The notes: generated by a model not told the origin, from the letters alone. A stretch of 64,000 nt of DNA from Phorcus lineatus (GCA_921293015.1 OV121081.1:72805022-72869021); one strand, 5' to 3'. Shown: positions 21,961 to 34,083, counted from the stretch's first letter. Program-made: numbers and translations.

Positions 21961-24960
21961 AAATGAATCTTATAGTTTTCATCTTGATGGTTACAAGGGT
22001 ATTTTGATTTAAACTGGTGGTGACAGCTGAAGCTGCAAGAGTGTTTCGACTCGCAATTGTGACAGTTTATGGGTTATTCTACAACCCGAAGTTGTTCAGC
22101 GGCTTTCCAAACGGGTTAAAATAGACCGATCGCTAATGAGACGGCCCTAATTGAACATTGGACGGGGAGTTAAATAACATGTCACATGATGCTAGTCATT
22201 TGATTTTGATAGGAGGTTAATTTACTTCAAACAAAATAAGTTAAAACTTTTCACAAATGTCTGGTTTGGAACTTTGGTAGCTTCACTTTAAACATTATTA
22301 GCTGAATTCAATGTTTGTTTTAACGGATTTGTGTTTTTTTTGCTTTAACGTCCGAATTCAAGCTCGAAAAGTAGTGACGCCGGTAACGTCGGGATACTTA
22401 TTTCTCTATATCGCACTGACATAAATAAAAAGTACAGTCAACAGACCTAAGACTGTTAAGTATCAGTATCAATTGTCAAAGAAATAAGCCATAGATTTTT
22501 GTTATTTTAGACGATATGATGAGATGCAAATGCAATTTGAGTTCAATTAAATTCTTGTTTACTGAAAACATGACAAACAGGCCATTTCACTTGTATTTGT
22601 TAAAATCCTATAACTTGAAATATTGAGTCCTATTTCTGGTCGTCAAAATCTTATCTGATCGTAATTTGATTAAAATGGATCCAGCAGTTGTCGGGATCGA
22701 AACACAAGACACATAGAAAGGCGTGAAGTTATTAAGCTAGTTGTTTTTTTGAAAAATAGTGTTTTGCAAATCTTGGTTGTAAGGACAAATCAATTTTAAT
22801 TCCTTATGCTAAAAGTAGATGTGTTAATTTGAACATCCACAAGGACAGAACCATATCGATCAATCATTTTATTTGATGTGTAATTATATCTTAATCAACT
22901 GCTTAATATGTGTCAGACATGTTTGGCTCTATGTCATATGTAACAAATTATAAAGAAAATGATTCGAACTGTTATTTAATTTTATTCTTATTTTTTTTAT
23001 GTTCTATTATGAATTGGAGGACGATGGTTAACAACTAAAAAAGAATGAATTCCTTGATATAACATGTCTTATAAAAAAAAACTACCTTAAGAAGAAAATA
23101 TAAAACAATCATTGAATAAGCATATTTTCCCGTCGCAAAATATTTGCCATTTGAAATATTTCAAAATTCAAGCTAAGTTGCCAACGACAATGGAGACAAA
23201 GCATTTTCTCTACTTGTATCTACATGTCTATCACGGGATGCGACTATACATGAGCTCTCTCGGGGGAATATCTGAGACACTTAATCATTAACATTCTTAG
23301 AGGGTTAAAGGATAATGTCAAACCATACTTTGCTTATTTGACATACTGCTAATAGTTCTTTTATGTTCAGCACAATGCATATTGAACGTGAAGATGTTGC
23401 TTTTCTTATTCTTATGTATATCATAAATCTTATGAGATCATATAAATTATCATAGAATACCTGTTCAAACTGTAGAGGTAGACGAATTTAAGTATAAATC
23501 AAGTTTAAGTATCATCTAGAGGTCATAACAATACAGACTAATATCATAAATATCCTACGATTTTTTCTTATACAGCTTAGTTTGGATTTACCTGGATTAA
23601 GTTCCCTTAAACTTTCGTTGCTACATGCATGATGTACTATGTTTGTCTATAATTGAAGTAATATTACCTTGGAAAACATTGTTTTTCAGACGAAGAACAA
23701 CATAATTCGACTTTGCTACTAATCATCGAACTCAAAGTGGTTTGGTATTAAACAGATGATAAAGGACCCAGTGAAAATGCATTCAAATGTTTACAAAAGA
23801 CGAAGAAGTACATCTGTAACAACAATCCTGAACGCGTTTATCGCTTGTTGTTTCAGGTAGCATCATTAAAAAATAATCTCAAGTGTTTACAACAATTTAT
23901 TGCCTTTGTCTAGTATATAGGTTCAGCCAAATGTGCAAGCAAAGAATCTCTTTCTCTTTAATAACTTGGCTCAGTAACTATATAGATCGCGATCGAGAAT
24001 TTGTTCACAAACAACAAACTTCAATATTATCATCAATATTAGTTTTAAAATTTTTCCACATAATCCATTAATTTACTTTCAAATAAAATGTCTGTATTTG
24101 TATTGAAGTATTATTGCCATTATTGTAACTTTTTGACTCATACACAAAAGCTTGAGACGTTCATTTTTAATGCACGATCAATGCGCATTTTCTGTCAGTT
24201 TTAATATATATACCTTGTAATTCAGAGGCAAGAACAGGTGACGAGTTCTTTTAAAAATTTACATATTTTTGTAACAATGTTTTGAGCTGTATACCAATTA
24301 CAATATTATGTTGATGTTTCAATGAAGTTGTCAGAAGGCAATTACCCTTCTGAACGCTTCTCAACATTAAAAAACTAATTCCAGAAACAATGTCTAATGC
24401 GCTTTTCCTATACCTGAGGTAATGAACATAATCTTAATAAGTTTCGGTTTTGATAAATCATTTTACATTTTGGAACTTAAGTTACTTAAGTTGGATTGCT
24501 GATAAAAATAATTCGTTTGTTTTATGTCTATAACATAATAAATATTCATCATAAAGTCACGTCCACGTTAATGAAATATAAAATGAATTTAAAATTATCC
24601 GTATCAAACATTACAGCAAGGCTGCTTGTTACTAACAACTGAAGACCTACTTTTTAAAATAAGCGGTTAAGTGAATTTCAAGGAAGTGTTTTCAACTAAT
24701 ATCCTTGATAAGATAAGCTTGTCTTCCTCTATAACCGTTACCTCTATTACCTTAATGGATGTAGATGACTCTTTTTCAATATGAAACGTTCAGATTTAAT
24801 TTAAATGCCAAATTTAATAACCGACTTCTTTTTATTACCGTTGCGAGGGTTATATCTTCGTTTCAATGGTTCATGGTGGAAGTAGTTAATCTATCGATTT
24901 GAGAAATTTTTACTAGGAGAAATACCTATTTTATTTTAAACTTACATGTAAACAGTGATA
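21961..24960. other. No gene seen; segmental repeat sequence
   Basis: AT-rich. Landmarks shared with the right-hand copy include 'GATCGAAACACAAGACACATAGAAAGGC...TTATTAAGCTAGTTG' (22695 with 51650) and 'GCAAAATATTTGCCATTTGAAATATTTCA' (23137 with 52032). Block A copy 2 lies at 23255-23880. No coding signal. Confidence 0.5.
23255..23880 (+). repeat. Segmental repeat block A, copy 2
   Basis: It includes 'CATTAACATTCTTAGAGGGTTAAAGGATAATGTCAAACC' near 23288, 'GAAGAACAACAT' near 23693 and 'GCTTGTTGTTTCAGGTAGCAT' near 23843, the same order as at 41.65 kb. Confidence 0.7.
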
Positions 24961-25285
24961 CATCATCATCTTTATTTGCAGTAATTCAGGCCACATGGCC
25001 CATGGTACAGTTGTAAAATAAAAAGTATAATGGTAGTCACATGACCGGTATTACAATGCTCTCAGTTTGAATAGTTTACACAGGTATATGGAGGTTAATC
25101 GTATTAAATTCACATTCTCTGTGTTAAATATGTTGTACAATGTCAATCTGCCTTTAAAATTGTGTTTAATGGACAGCAGATATTCAATACGGAGTGAAGC
25201 ATATCTACTACACTCAAAGAAAACATTAAATTCATTTTCAACAACATTTTGGTCACAATGTTGAGGTTGGTGACCTTATGTCTCG
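24961..25285 (-). mobile_element. LINE 3' end, 5'-truncated (- strand)
   Basis: On the - strand about 68 codons are open from about 25258 down to a TAA at 25051-25053. They include E-N-E-F-N-V-F-F-E-C-S-R-Y and L-R-I-E-Y-L-L, equivalent to the C-terminal 'E-x-E-F-H-F-x-x-x-C-P-x-Y' region of LINE proteins. The frame ends in F-K-L-R-A-L. A short 3' UTR follows with AATAAA (complement of 24971-24976) and a GATGATGATG tail (24961-24969). Everything upstream of this C-terminus is missing, as expected from 5' truncation. The + strand frame at 25067-25264 is its shadow. Flanks on both sides match block C surroundings at 26.4-26.6 kb, so the piece is an insertion in the segmental repeat. Confidence 0.82.
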
Positions 25286-25410
25286 TTGAATTCTAAAAAC
25301 ATGTATAGTACCATTTGCTTCTGTAAATTATATGGATCGTTTTACTGTTTATTATCATTCTGTAGTAGAGTTTGCTTTTCTAAAATGAATATCCAGCGGA
25401 GAACATTAGA

Positions 25411-25570
25411 CTGAAGTACGAAGCATTAATTCAATGGTTAGTCAGGTAATCTACACTTGAAGATAAATTTTTATTTGTATCCCTGCAACTGTTCTTGAGT
25501 TGCTCAATTTCGTTAATTTGAGTACCAAATTTGGACGTCTGATAGACATTTACTTGCAGACTTCAAGACT
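25411..25570 (+). repeat. Segmental repeat block C, copy a
   Basis: 'CAACTGTTCTTGAGTTGCTCAATTTCGTTAATTTGAGTA' and 'ACATTTACTTGCAGACTTCAAGACTACA' are shared with 26788-26944 and 54990-55141. Confidence 0.7.
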
Positions 25571-25999
25571 ACATAAACAAGAAAAGTTTTTATGAACACA
25601 AAGTCGGATGTATCCTTATTAAACTAGGAATCATTGGGAATAGTGTGGTGTAAAAGTTTTTTTCACCTTAATTGCGGCAAATGCGTACATAATGATATAA
25701 ACACTCAAGATCATTAAAGATGAAACCGTGCTGTCCATACAATTATTTGTACAGTTTATGAAATAAGATAATAATTACGTTGTTGCAAACTTAAAGATAT
25801 CAAAATGAAAGTGCACCTGTATTAATTAGCTATTGATAAGTATACACTTATAAAACATCCATATGATTTATCTTGTTATCTAATAACATATATCATATTT
25901 CATGTGTGCCAAATTTGTTTTCAAAACTTATTTAACAAATAATGTAAGGTTTCTGATTATTCTTGAGTAAACCCGTTATGTTACATCTATACATCAGTT

Positions 26000-26260
26000 A
26001 GAAGTCAAATAGAGAACTAAGAAGATCCTACGGACTGCTGGTCATTTTAAACATTTATGAAACATCTTCAAAAGGAATCACTTTATGGATTAACTGCATT
26101 CATTCTTTTCGATAAGGTGTAGAATAAAAGGTGGCGCTTCAAGTTGCACATATGCTGGAGATAACTATATCTACATATTGACTCTCTATCAAATTAAGGA
26201 GTTATCGTCATGTATAAAGTGTTTTGTGAAATAACTTCTTGTTGTTCAGGATAGCTAGGT
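26000..26260 (+). repeat. Segmental repeat block B, copy a
   Basis: 'ATGAAACATCTTCAAAAGGAATCA' to 'TAAGGAGTTATCGTCATGTATAAAGTGTTTTGTGAAATAAC' matches 28445-28705 with scattered changes. Confidence 0.65.
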
Positions 26261-26787
26261 TGACTGATGATGAATAATATCTTTTGATGGTGTTTTGCTT
26301 ATTAAATATAAAATTAGAATATAAGAAATACAGTCACGCCCATTATAATAAGATAAAAAGAGATCTTAAATTGTATTATTGCTTCAATGGTTTATGAGCG
26401 AAATGGTTAGAGTATCATTTTTAGAAATATAAATTTTATATTAAACTAAGATTAACATTTAAACTATGGTAATGAAACGTGCATTAAACCTACAGTATTT
26501 ATGTTAAGGTTTGTGAACGTATGTCATACGAGTTCAATGATAACCATTAAATTCTAAATATAGGACCATTTGCTGCTGTGAATTATTTGGATCGTTTTGC
26601 TGGTTTTATATCATCACTGTAAGAGACCATAAAATATTAAGGGCCAAATTTATGTTTAACCATAGGAAATCCAAGTTCAAAGCTTTTGTAAATGAGAACA
26701 TTAATGATAAGAAGGGTGATAATTGCACCGAAGCAGATAAGTAGAGTTTGTTTACATTTAAAAGGTATCAAGAAAAGAACTTTTTCC

Positions 26788-26944
26788 TGAGGTATTAAGT
26801 ATCAATTCAAAGGTCAGACATCTAATCTTGATAAGAAGATCCTATATAAGTCCCTCCAGCTGTTCTTGAGTTATACAATTTCGTTAATTTGAGTATCGAC
26901 TTTAGACCTGTGCTTGACATTTACTTGCAGACTACAAGACTACA
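26788..26944 (+). repeat. Segmental repeat block C, copy b
   Basis: Contains 'CAGCTGTTCTTGAGTTATACAATTTCGTTAATTTGAGTATCGACTTTAGAC'-type sequence and 'TTGACATTTACTTGCAGACTACAAGACTACA', matching the other C copies. Confidence 0.7.
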
Positions 26945-27675
26945 TTGACAAAACTTTTGTAAAGGTAAAGATGGAGGCATCTTTATTAGGAAACATTGTA
27001 AAAATAGGAGTTCATGAGTCTGGCACCTTAATTGTTGGCAAATAAGAACAAAACAAGAGATAAAAAAAGCTAGGCGTAAAAAAAAAGATAATTACAATCG
27101 ATAATTTCTTAGAGACCCTATTTTAACATAAATCAAATAATTCTTTTTTTTATCAAAAACGTTATTGCTTCCGTTTAAATGACAAGTTGAAAGTGTACCT
27201 ACATATAAACCTATTGTTTACTATACACTTGAAACCGAGTCGAGTTTGTAGTCACAAAACAAAGACGAAGGTTGTTATTCGCTGTATGGCCAGCAATAGT
27301 TTATCACAAACTATGAATCTAATAAATAAACTCGGCTGTGCGCCAATACATGTATAATATATAATGTATAATAGATATGTACTTATTTTTTACATTTGAG
27401 AAATGCAATAATAGCACACATAAATAATACACGTGTCGTAATTTTCATATTAATAGCATAGCGTTAAATTATTACACATGAAAGGAATAAATCTATTCCA
27501 CATGAATAGATTACATATATATCCAATAAAAGATAATATGAGTGATCTGCATTAATAAAATACTTATTTACAATGCTGGGCGAAAATAGATAATGCAGAT
27601 TATTAAAAGACTTATAAAACAAAACATTATCAAAAACCTTGTTTCATTCATTCATCAATGCAATCATACATGATA

Positions 27676-27825
27676 ACACACATTGCATTTGAAATATACA
27701 TACATTCAACCGAATACACATTGCGTTTAAAATACACATACATTCAACCGAACACACATTGCATTTAAAATACACATACATTCAACCGAACACACATTGC
27801 GTTAAAATACACATACATTCAACAA
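27676..27825 (+). repeat. 38-bp tandem repeat, about four units
   Basis: The unit is approximately 'CACACATTGCATTTAAAATA' followed by 'CACATACATTCAACCGAA'. Four successive units differ by single bases and the last is truncated. No coding potential. Confidence 0.85.
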
Positions 27826-28444
27826 ACAACACATGACATTAAGTTTCACATTCTTACCTTCCATACAACACACATGTTTAACCTAACTTAGAGAGAGAGT
27901 TTAGTTTAAGTTTAATATTGTTTAAGTTAGAGATAATTGTGATAACACATAATGCTATGTGTTTGCAAAGAACATACATATAAAAACCAATAGTAGCCAA
28001 ACATACATGATATGAAATGCCAAACAACTGATCCAATATGAGAAATACAAATGCAACAGACTATATCTAAACCTAATATCTAGAAGACAGAAGCTGAAAA
28101 TCATGAAACAAGAGAAATAGAAGGGTCGCGCTTGGGGCAGGCTATAGTTTGATAGTGCACTGGTGATTAAGTGAGTGTGAAATGCTCATGCAAAAGCTGA
28201 AGTGAGATTGTTAGGTAAGCTAAGTGTGAAGTACTAGGTTAAAATATTTGCCTGACTGAATATTGTCTTCATTCATTCACATTTAAATTAAAACAACAAT
28301 AAAAAATACACAATATCTGATGCTGTTACACACTTATGACAAAATTCATATGTTTTATTATTTCATTAATATAGATGATAAGGTCAAAGTGTATGTTAGA
28401 TAAAGACAGCAATATTAGTTCCCATTTTTCCTGATGCATTGGTA

Positions 28445-28705
28445 ATCTGAATATAAACCATTTACATCCGTATCTAATTAGAGTTGCCTAAAGACTTAAA
28501 TTCATTTAAATATTAATGAAACAACTTCAAAAGGAATATATTTCAACACTTTATGTTGTCAACCATTTTATGTATGAAAGGTTGAGGTTTAAATAGCACA
28601 AATGGTGATGATAACCATATCTACATATCAATGCTATGTCATGTTAAGGAGTTATGGACGTGTTAACTTGTTCTGTGAAATAACCGTTAATGATTCAGGA
28701 TATTT
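28445..28705 (+). repeat. Segmental repeat block B, copy b
   Basis: Matches 26000-26260: 'AATGAAACAACTTCAAAAGGAAT' and 'TAAGGAGTTATGGACGTGTTAACTTGTTCTGTGAAATAACC'. Confidence 0.65.
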
Positions 28706-29060
28706 TTGTCTTTTTCTCAACTTCAAAATCTAAATCTAACAACAAACAAGGTCAAACATAAGATATCGAGTTGGAATCAAATCTAATTTAGGATGACGGC
28801 TGTGATTGTAAATGATAAGAAAACAACATGACATAAGATCATCCCCTTAAGCTTCTTAGTCATACGACGTCTAACTCAAAATACTGATCTTTTAACAGGA
28901 CATATATTTTGACAATTGAGATTAAAATGTTTTTATTCATATTTGCATCGTTGTTAATACTATTAGGCAGTTGTATGAAAATGTAAACCTTTTCCTCGTC
29001 AATGCGTTAGGGTTGTATTCTTTAGACGTGAGAGTACACATAGCATTTATTTTTTCAGTT

Positions 29061-29185
29061 CTTGTATGTCGTAAGTCACAAAGTTAAATATCCAGTAACA
29101 GGCAAACTGACAGGTAAAGCAGATGCTGCATGAGAAATAGGCTATTTTTACCATTGGAACCATTCAGTTATCAACAAGCGGTAGA
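29061..29185 (+). repeat. Segmental repeat block D, copy 1
   Basis: 'GTAAGTCACAAAGTTAAATATCCAGTAAC..ACTGACAGGTAAA' and 'TATTTTTACCATTGGAAC...CAGTTATCAACA' recur at 43991 and 57158. Confidence 0.75.
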
Positions 29186-30045
29186 TAGCCTTGAGACTAT
29201 ATAATTCAGATGTTGGTCTTAATATCTGCCTATACAATTGGACTTGGATTTGGGTCATTATCTAAATATTCTGGACATAAAAATATGACTCAATTGAAAA
29301 TAGAAAAAAAACGTTATTTACATATTACCAGGAAATATTTTCTTCCAACAATCAGAGATGAGCCCCTTCAGTATAATCCGAGGAAATCTACCGAAAAAAC
29401 CCTGTATATTCTCAAAGTCATCTACATTTTTACAAGTGATAAAATAACAAAAAAATAAAGAACATGTTTTAATGTTTTAAGTTGATTTTTTTGGAAAGAT
29501 GTTGTTCCTCTGCTACTGTTTACCGAGAGAATGACTTTGAATTGAATTCCCTCTATTAATTTGTCAATAAATCAAATTTAAATGAATCAAAAGAATAAAG
29601 ATAAACGATTATGAGAAACAAAAATAGGGAAAAGATTCTAGATTGAAATCAACATCACTAAAGAAATACAAATTAAAAAAGCATGTAACTTCAAGATTCA
29701 AACAATCAAAAAAGTATAAACAAACGCCGATGTAGTTCTCTTAAAATGTGTATGAAGGAGCAACTTTATGATGAATTATGTCTTTATGCATTTTGATATA
29801 ATGGTATATTTCACTGCCATTCATAACGTCAATGTTTCACGTGTTTACTTCCTCAAAATCATTCCTGCAGGGATACAAACTCATTTGCAAAGAAACGTCC
29901 CCAAGATATTTTGTTTGTCATTTTCTTTTTAATGACCGCGAACATAACTCAGTGTAACGGAACAGGTCGCCTGAACATTTAATTTGATAACATGACAACA
30001 TTTACATGATATGCACGTGCTTTGTGAAAAAAATGATTTATATTA

Positions 30046-30329
30046 ATGAAATTGATTAAATTTAGCAGCAAGGCGAAGGTGACCACACCCAAAGAAGACA
30101 GACATTTACGAATGCTTCAAATGACGAACGTCACCGTGACGACATCTTCTGCACACAGTCTGAACCATACAATCAGTGACAATGAAAGTGACCAGACGAC
30201 TTCATCAACTCGGCCCTCGACCATACGCAACAAATTTGATGTCGAAGACTGGCTTGGTCGAAAACCGTTCGTCAATGGCACTGATGAGAGCAGGTTCCAG
30301 CTCAAGAAGCCCGACGGCCGGATACGTGT
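30046..30329 (+). pseudogene. Tc1-like transposase remnant, N-terminal part
   Basis: This frame is less AT-rich than its flanks and resembles Tc1/mariner DNA transposase. Residues ~13-24 (V-T-T-P-K-E-D-R-H-L-R-M) match the linker that joins the two helix-turn-helix DNA-binding domains. S-T-I-R-N-K-F and L-G-R-K-P-F (residues ~59-76) match the end of the second HTH. T-D-E-S-R-F-Q-L and P-D-G-R-I-R-V (residues ~79-95) match the block around the second catalytic Asp. The stretch between R-K-P-F and T-D-E-S-R-F, which holds the first catalytic Asp, is missing, so there is an internal deletion. Protein similarity stops at 30329, where the foldback-like element starts, and resumes at 36594. The - strand frame at 30117-30359 is its shadow. 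Confidence 0.8.
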
Positions 30330-30410
30330 CGATGTTCCGTGCAATCTGGGAATGATCACAATCTGCAGATTGTTCGCTCACAATCTGCAGATTGTTCGAA
30401 CAATCTAGGA
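30330..30410 (+). repeat. Left terminal module with stacked palindromes
   Basis: It contains CAATCTGGGAATGATCACAATCTG (30342-30365, whose exact complement is at 36484-36507) and the 14-bp palindrome CAATCTGCAGATTG twice (30359-30372, 30381-30394). It also has an 18-bp palindrome, AGATTGTTCGAACAATCT, at 30389-30406. The shared heptamer AGATTGT is the same one that marks every 63-bp array unit. Confidence 0.85.
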
Positions 30411-30424
30411 ATTTTTTTCATTCC

Positions 30425-31310
30425 AAACTGAGGGAGTATAGGGGACGATTCCTAGATTGTGAAGGGCTCACAGCTCGCCTATATGTCAAACAGAGGGAGT
30501 ATAGGAATCGATTCTCAGATTGTGAAGGCTCTTAGCTCATCTTTATTTAAACTGAGAGGGTATAGGAGTCAATTCTCAGATTGTGAAGGGCTCAGATATC
30601 GTCATTTTGTGAAAGTGAGGGAGTATGGGGGCCGATTCATAGATTGTGAAGGGCTCACATCGCGTCTATATGTTAAACTGAAGGAGTATAGGGGTCTATT
30701 CTCAGATTGTGAAGGGCTCACAGCTCGGTTTTATGTCAAACAGAGGAAGTAAAGTGGCCGATTCCTAGATTGTGAAGGGCTCACAGCTCGCCTATATGTC
30801 AAACAGAGGGAGTATAGGAATCGATTCTCAGATTGTGAAGGCTCTTAGCTCATCTTTATTTAAACTGAGAGGGTATTGGAGTCAATTCTCAGATTGTGAA
30901 GGGCTCATATCTCGCCTATATGTCAAACTGAGGGAGTATAGAGGTCGATTCCTAGATTGTGAAGGGCTCACAGCTTGCCTATATGTCAAACAGAGGGAGT
31001 ATAGGAATCGATTCTCAGATTGTGAAGGCTCTTAGCTCATCTTTATTTAAACTGAGAGGGTATAGCAGTCGATTCTCAGATTGTGAAGGGCTCAGATATC
31101 GTCATTTTGTGAAAGTGAGGGAGTATGGGGGCCGATTCATAGATTGTGAAGGGCTCACATCGCGTCTCTATGTTAAACTGAAGGAGTATAGGGGTCTATT
31201 CTCAGATTGTGAAGGGCTCACAGCTCGGTTTTATGTCAAACAGAGGGAGTAAAGTGGCCGATTCCTTGATTGTGAAGGGCTCACAGCTCGCCTATATGTC
31301 AAATTTTGTT
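30425..31310 (+). repeat. Left-arm 63-bp tandem array, about 14 units
   Basis: The unit is roughly 'CTGAGGGAGTATAGGGGTCG', 'ATTCTCAGATTGTGAAGGGC', 'TCACAGCTCGCCTATATGTC' plus 'AAA'. AGATTGTGAAG recurs every 62-63 bases from about 30455 to 31269. There is a higher-order pattern: a run of five distinct units starting near 30470 is repeated near 30970, with a shorter copy near 30780. Because 63 = 3 x 21, long frames run through the array with a 21-residue period (D-C-E-G-L-T-A-R-L-Y-V-K-x-R-E-Y-R). They are cut where a unit is 62 bases long, so I do not treat them as genes. Confidence 0.92.
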
Positions 31311-31630
31311 AAACTTATCAAATAAAAAAGAAAAAAACTGTTACCTTTTTTCCTAGCAAAATCTGTTACTTTTTTTCCGTTACTTTTTTTCCTGTTACTT
31401 TTATGCCGATCACAGTCAAATTGACTGAGTAAATGGGGTCGATTGTCAGATTGTGAAGGGCTCATAGCTCGCGTTTATGTCAAACTGTCAGAGTATATGG
31501 GTAGTTTGCCTATAAGTCAAATTGACGGAGTATGGGGATCGATTCCCAGATTGTGAAGGGCTCATAGCTCGCCTTTATGTCAAACTGAGGGCGTATAGGG
31601 GTCGATTCTAGATTGTGAAGGGCATTGTGC
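31311..31630 (+). repeat. Left-arm spacer and degenerate array units
   Basis: The segment 31311-31420 breaks the array and carries four loose copies of 'CTGTTACTTTTTTTCC'. Three degenerate 63-bp-type units follow (AGATTGTGAAG near 31452, 31552 and 31614) with gaps between them. Confidence 0.75.
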
Positions 31631-32993
31631 TTGTCTTTGTGTGTTTTTTAGCTAGTAGAGAGTTCAATTCACATATTGTGAATATGTGGAGGTAGAAAAC
31701 TAAATGTGTATATCAATTCTGCGATTTTAGATTTTCATTAATCATAGTTTGCGGTAACCCGTATAACACTGTTTGGAGGGTGTTACTATTTATGTAGAAG
31801 CAAGAATTATTTGTTATATGTGTAAAAGGTTTGCATATGGAAATCAAAAAATAACAATTCACTATGAAAAGTAAACTTATTATCTGAAAAGTTAATTACA
31901 CTGAAATTTAATTCTTCATTCTCGCTTATTTGACTGAATTTAGGTTAATTGAGCATAATTACTATCTGTATCAACACAAAACACTAATTTCCTTTGGTAT
32001 GAATTACTTGCATAGACACTTAAACTTACAGAGTACAATGAAGGAAATAGTCTCGTGATGCTAAAAAAGTTTCAAACATCAAAGACAACAAACTCTGATT
32101 CTTATATTTATTGTTCATTATGGAAACTTGATAACTGTTATCTTTTTCCCTCATTTTCTTCCTGGATCGTGAGATTTTATACAAAAAAATGCATAAATCG
32201 GAAAGTTACTTAATCTTTTGAGTTTGTATGTGAACAGTTTTTAAATATATGAATTTATAAAATGTATAATACTCGAACAGTAAGCATTTTGTGTCGTGAA
32301 TAATTATGATGATAATTAGATGTCTAGCTGAGTCTGCTTATCAAAGCAACGTGTCACTGTGTCGCGTCTCTACTTAGACTTGCGCGTAAATTCGCGTACA
32401 ATCACATCAACTTCCTCTCTGTAATTTGATGTTTATCTATCGTACGATATCATGGGGCAAATATTTATGCAATAATGAATTGACTGGAGTAAAATGTTTA
32501 ATTGCTCTTCGGTCACACTATGGTCAACAATTTGACACATGTTTTTCTGTAACGTTTTTAATAGTTTCCGTTATATCGGTTTGTGAATTTTACAAAGAAA
32601 TGTTTTATTTGATTTATCTATTATCTGTTCGTGATTCAATATTTTATTTGGAGTGGAATATTTACTACGCTGCAAGAAGAGTCATATAATGGCATCGTCT
32701 CTACCCCGTGCTGCGACCATAGAGACGGGAGTGGCAAACAACTAATTTCTTCTGTGTGATTTAAACAGTATTTAATTTCCATGAAACATGTAATACACAA
32801 CATTCAGAATATATATATTCAAAAAGCAAACAGGCAGCAAATGCCTTTATAAATGCTTCTCCTGAAACAAACATGTAACGATTAAGATATCAAGTACATT
32901 GGTGAAAATATATATTTGCAATTATTCTTACTAAAATCAAATTCATATTAATCATTCTCTACCTTTGCATTTGGTACAGATTTAATTAAAGAG
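31631..32993. other. Centre of foldback-like element, no recognised gene
   Basis: AT-rich. An 87-codon frame (32426-32689, +) has hydrophobic stretches but no motif. If the element ever carried a transposase here, it is not recognisable by eye. The sequence just left of 32994 may include the 3' UTR of the LINE C-terminal fragment described next. Confidence 0.4.
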
Positions 32994-33284
32994 CTATAAG
33001 AATCGGTTGGTATCATTTATGAAATGATACACATATATTATTAAGGATTCGTTAGCAATTTGTGACAAGGCTTTGTCGCCGCTCAAGGTAGATTTTAATG
33101 TTATATCGTTTTTCAAAAAGTATTGATTTGATCGGAATCTATCATATAGTGGGCATTTAAAGAAGTAATGAAAAGGATCCTCCCGAATGTTTCCACAAGA
33201 ACAGGCGGGATTTACTAACAACAATAAGTGGACTTGCTTTGCGTGGTATATTTTCCATATAATGCTGCCATTTTCCATCTTCAT
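32994..33284 (-). pseudogene. LINE C-terminal fragment (- strand)
   Basis: A 96-residue frame carries the cysteine-rich C-terminal signature of LINE proteins: C-S-C-G-N-I-R-E-D-P-F-H-Y-F-F-K-C-P-L-Y (residues ~29-48), then R-F-R-S-N-Q-Y-F-L and a natural end at H-F-I-N-D-T-N-R-F-L. It lacks endonuclease, RT and thumb. It lies immediately left of the right-arm array and runs opposite to the LINE piece at 34084-35821, which lacks exactly this C-terminal part. The two could be separated halves of one element, but about a hundred residues between them are not found. Confidence 0.85.
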
Positions 33285-33339
33285 TTTCCATTTTCATCTG
33301 TGTAAACATGCTTCTATACCCCCCGTATATATGACGTAA

Positions 33340-34083
33340 AGACGACGTATGAGCCCTTCACAATCTGAGACTCTTATACCCTCTCAGTTTGATAAATAGC
33401 AAGCTATGAGTCCTTCCCAATCTGAGAATCGAGTCCTCTACCCTCTCAGTTTCATATATAGGCGAGCTATGAGCCATTCACAATCTCAGAATTGACTCCT
33501 ATACCCTCTCAGTTTAAATATAGATTAACTGTGAGCCCTTCACAATCTGGGAATCAACCCCTATACCCCCTCAGTTTGACATATAGGCGAGTTTTGAGCT
33601 CTTCACAATCTAACAATCGACCTCTATACTCCCTCAGTTTGACATAAAGACGGGCTATGAGCCCTTCACAATCTGAGAATCGATCCCTATACTCCGCCAG
33701 TTTGACATATAGGCGAGATGTGAGCCCTTCACAATCTGAGAATCGACTCATAGATACCCTCTCAGTTTCATATATAGGTGAGCTGTAAGCCCTTCACAAT
33801 CTGAGAATTGACCCCTATGCTGCCTCAGTTTGACATAAAGACGATTTATGAGCCCTTCACAATCTAAGGATCGACTCCTATATACCCTCTCAGTATATAT
33901 ATAGGTGAGCTGTAAGCCCTTCATAATCTGAGAATCTACCCCTATACTCCCTCAGTGTGACATATAGGCGGGCTATGAGCCCTTCACAATCTAGGAATCG
34001 GCCCTATACTCCCTCAGTTTGACATATAGGCGAGATGTGAGCTTTTCACAATCTGAGAATTGACCCCTATATTCTGTCAGTTT
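33340..34083 (-). repeat. Right-arm 63-bp array, inner part, about 12 units
   Basis: The same unit as the left arm, in reverse orientation ('GAGCCCTTCACAATCTGAGA', 'ATCGACCCCTATACTCCCTC', 'AGTTTGACATATAGGCGAGC'). Units drift by single-base changes and small indels. The - strand 65-codon frame (33554-33751) shows the same 21-residue period as the left-arm frames. Confidence 0.92.

Larger units (their letters stand above)
25286..27675. other. No gene seen; duplicated blocks B and C
   Basis: AT-rich. Blocks C (25411 and 26788) and B (26000 here, second copy at 28445) are repeated locally, so a ~1.4-2.4-kb tandem duplication sits inside the larger unit. No coding signal. Confidence 0.5.
27826..30045. 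other. No gene seen; blocks B and D
   Basis: AT-rich. It holds block B copy b (28445-28705) and block D copy 1 (29061-29185). The 82-codon frame at 29210-29458 begins just after block D and has no motif or counterpart frame in the other copies. Confidence 0.5.

Noticed and set aside
22240-22610. Possible fourth copy of MITE family M
   Set aside because: A few short similarities to 10.3-11.7 kb ('GCACTGACATAAATA..AAAGTA') but no terminal repeat and none of the diagnostic core.
30459-31252. Three ~90-codon repeat-protein genes in the 63-bp array
   Set aside because: Openness follows from a 63-base period; 62-base units and stops break it, and there is no start context. Kept only as a low-interest finding.
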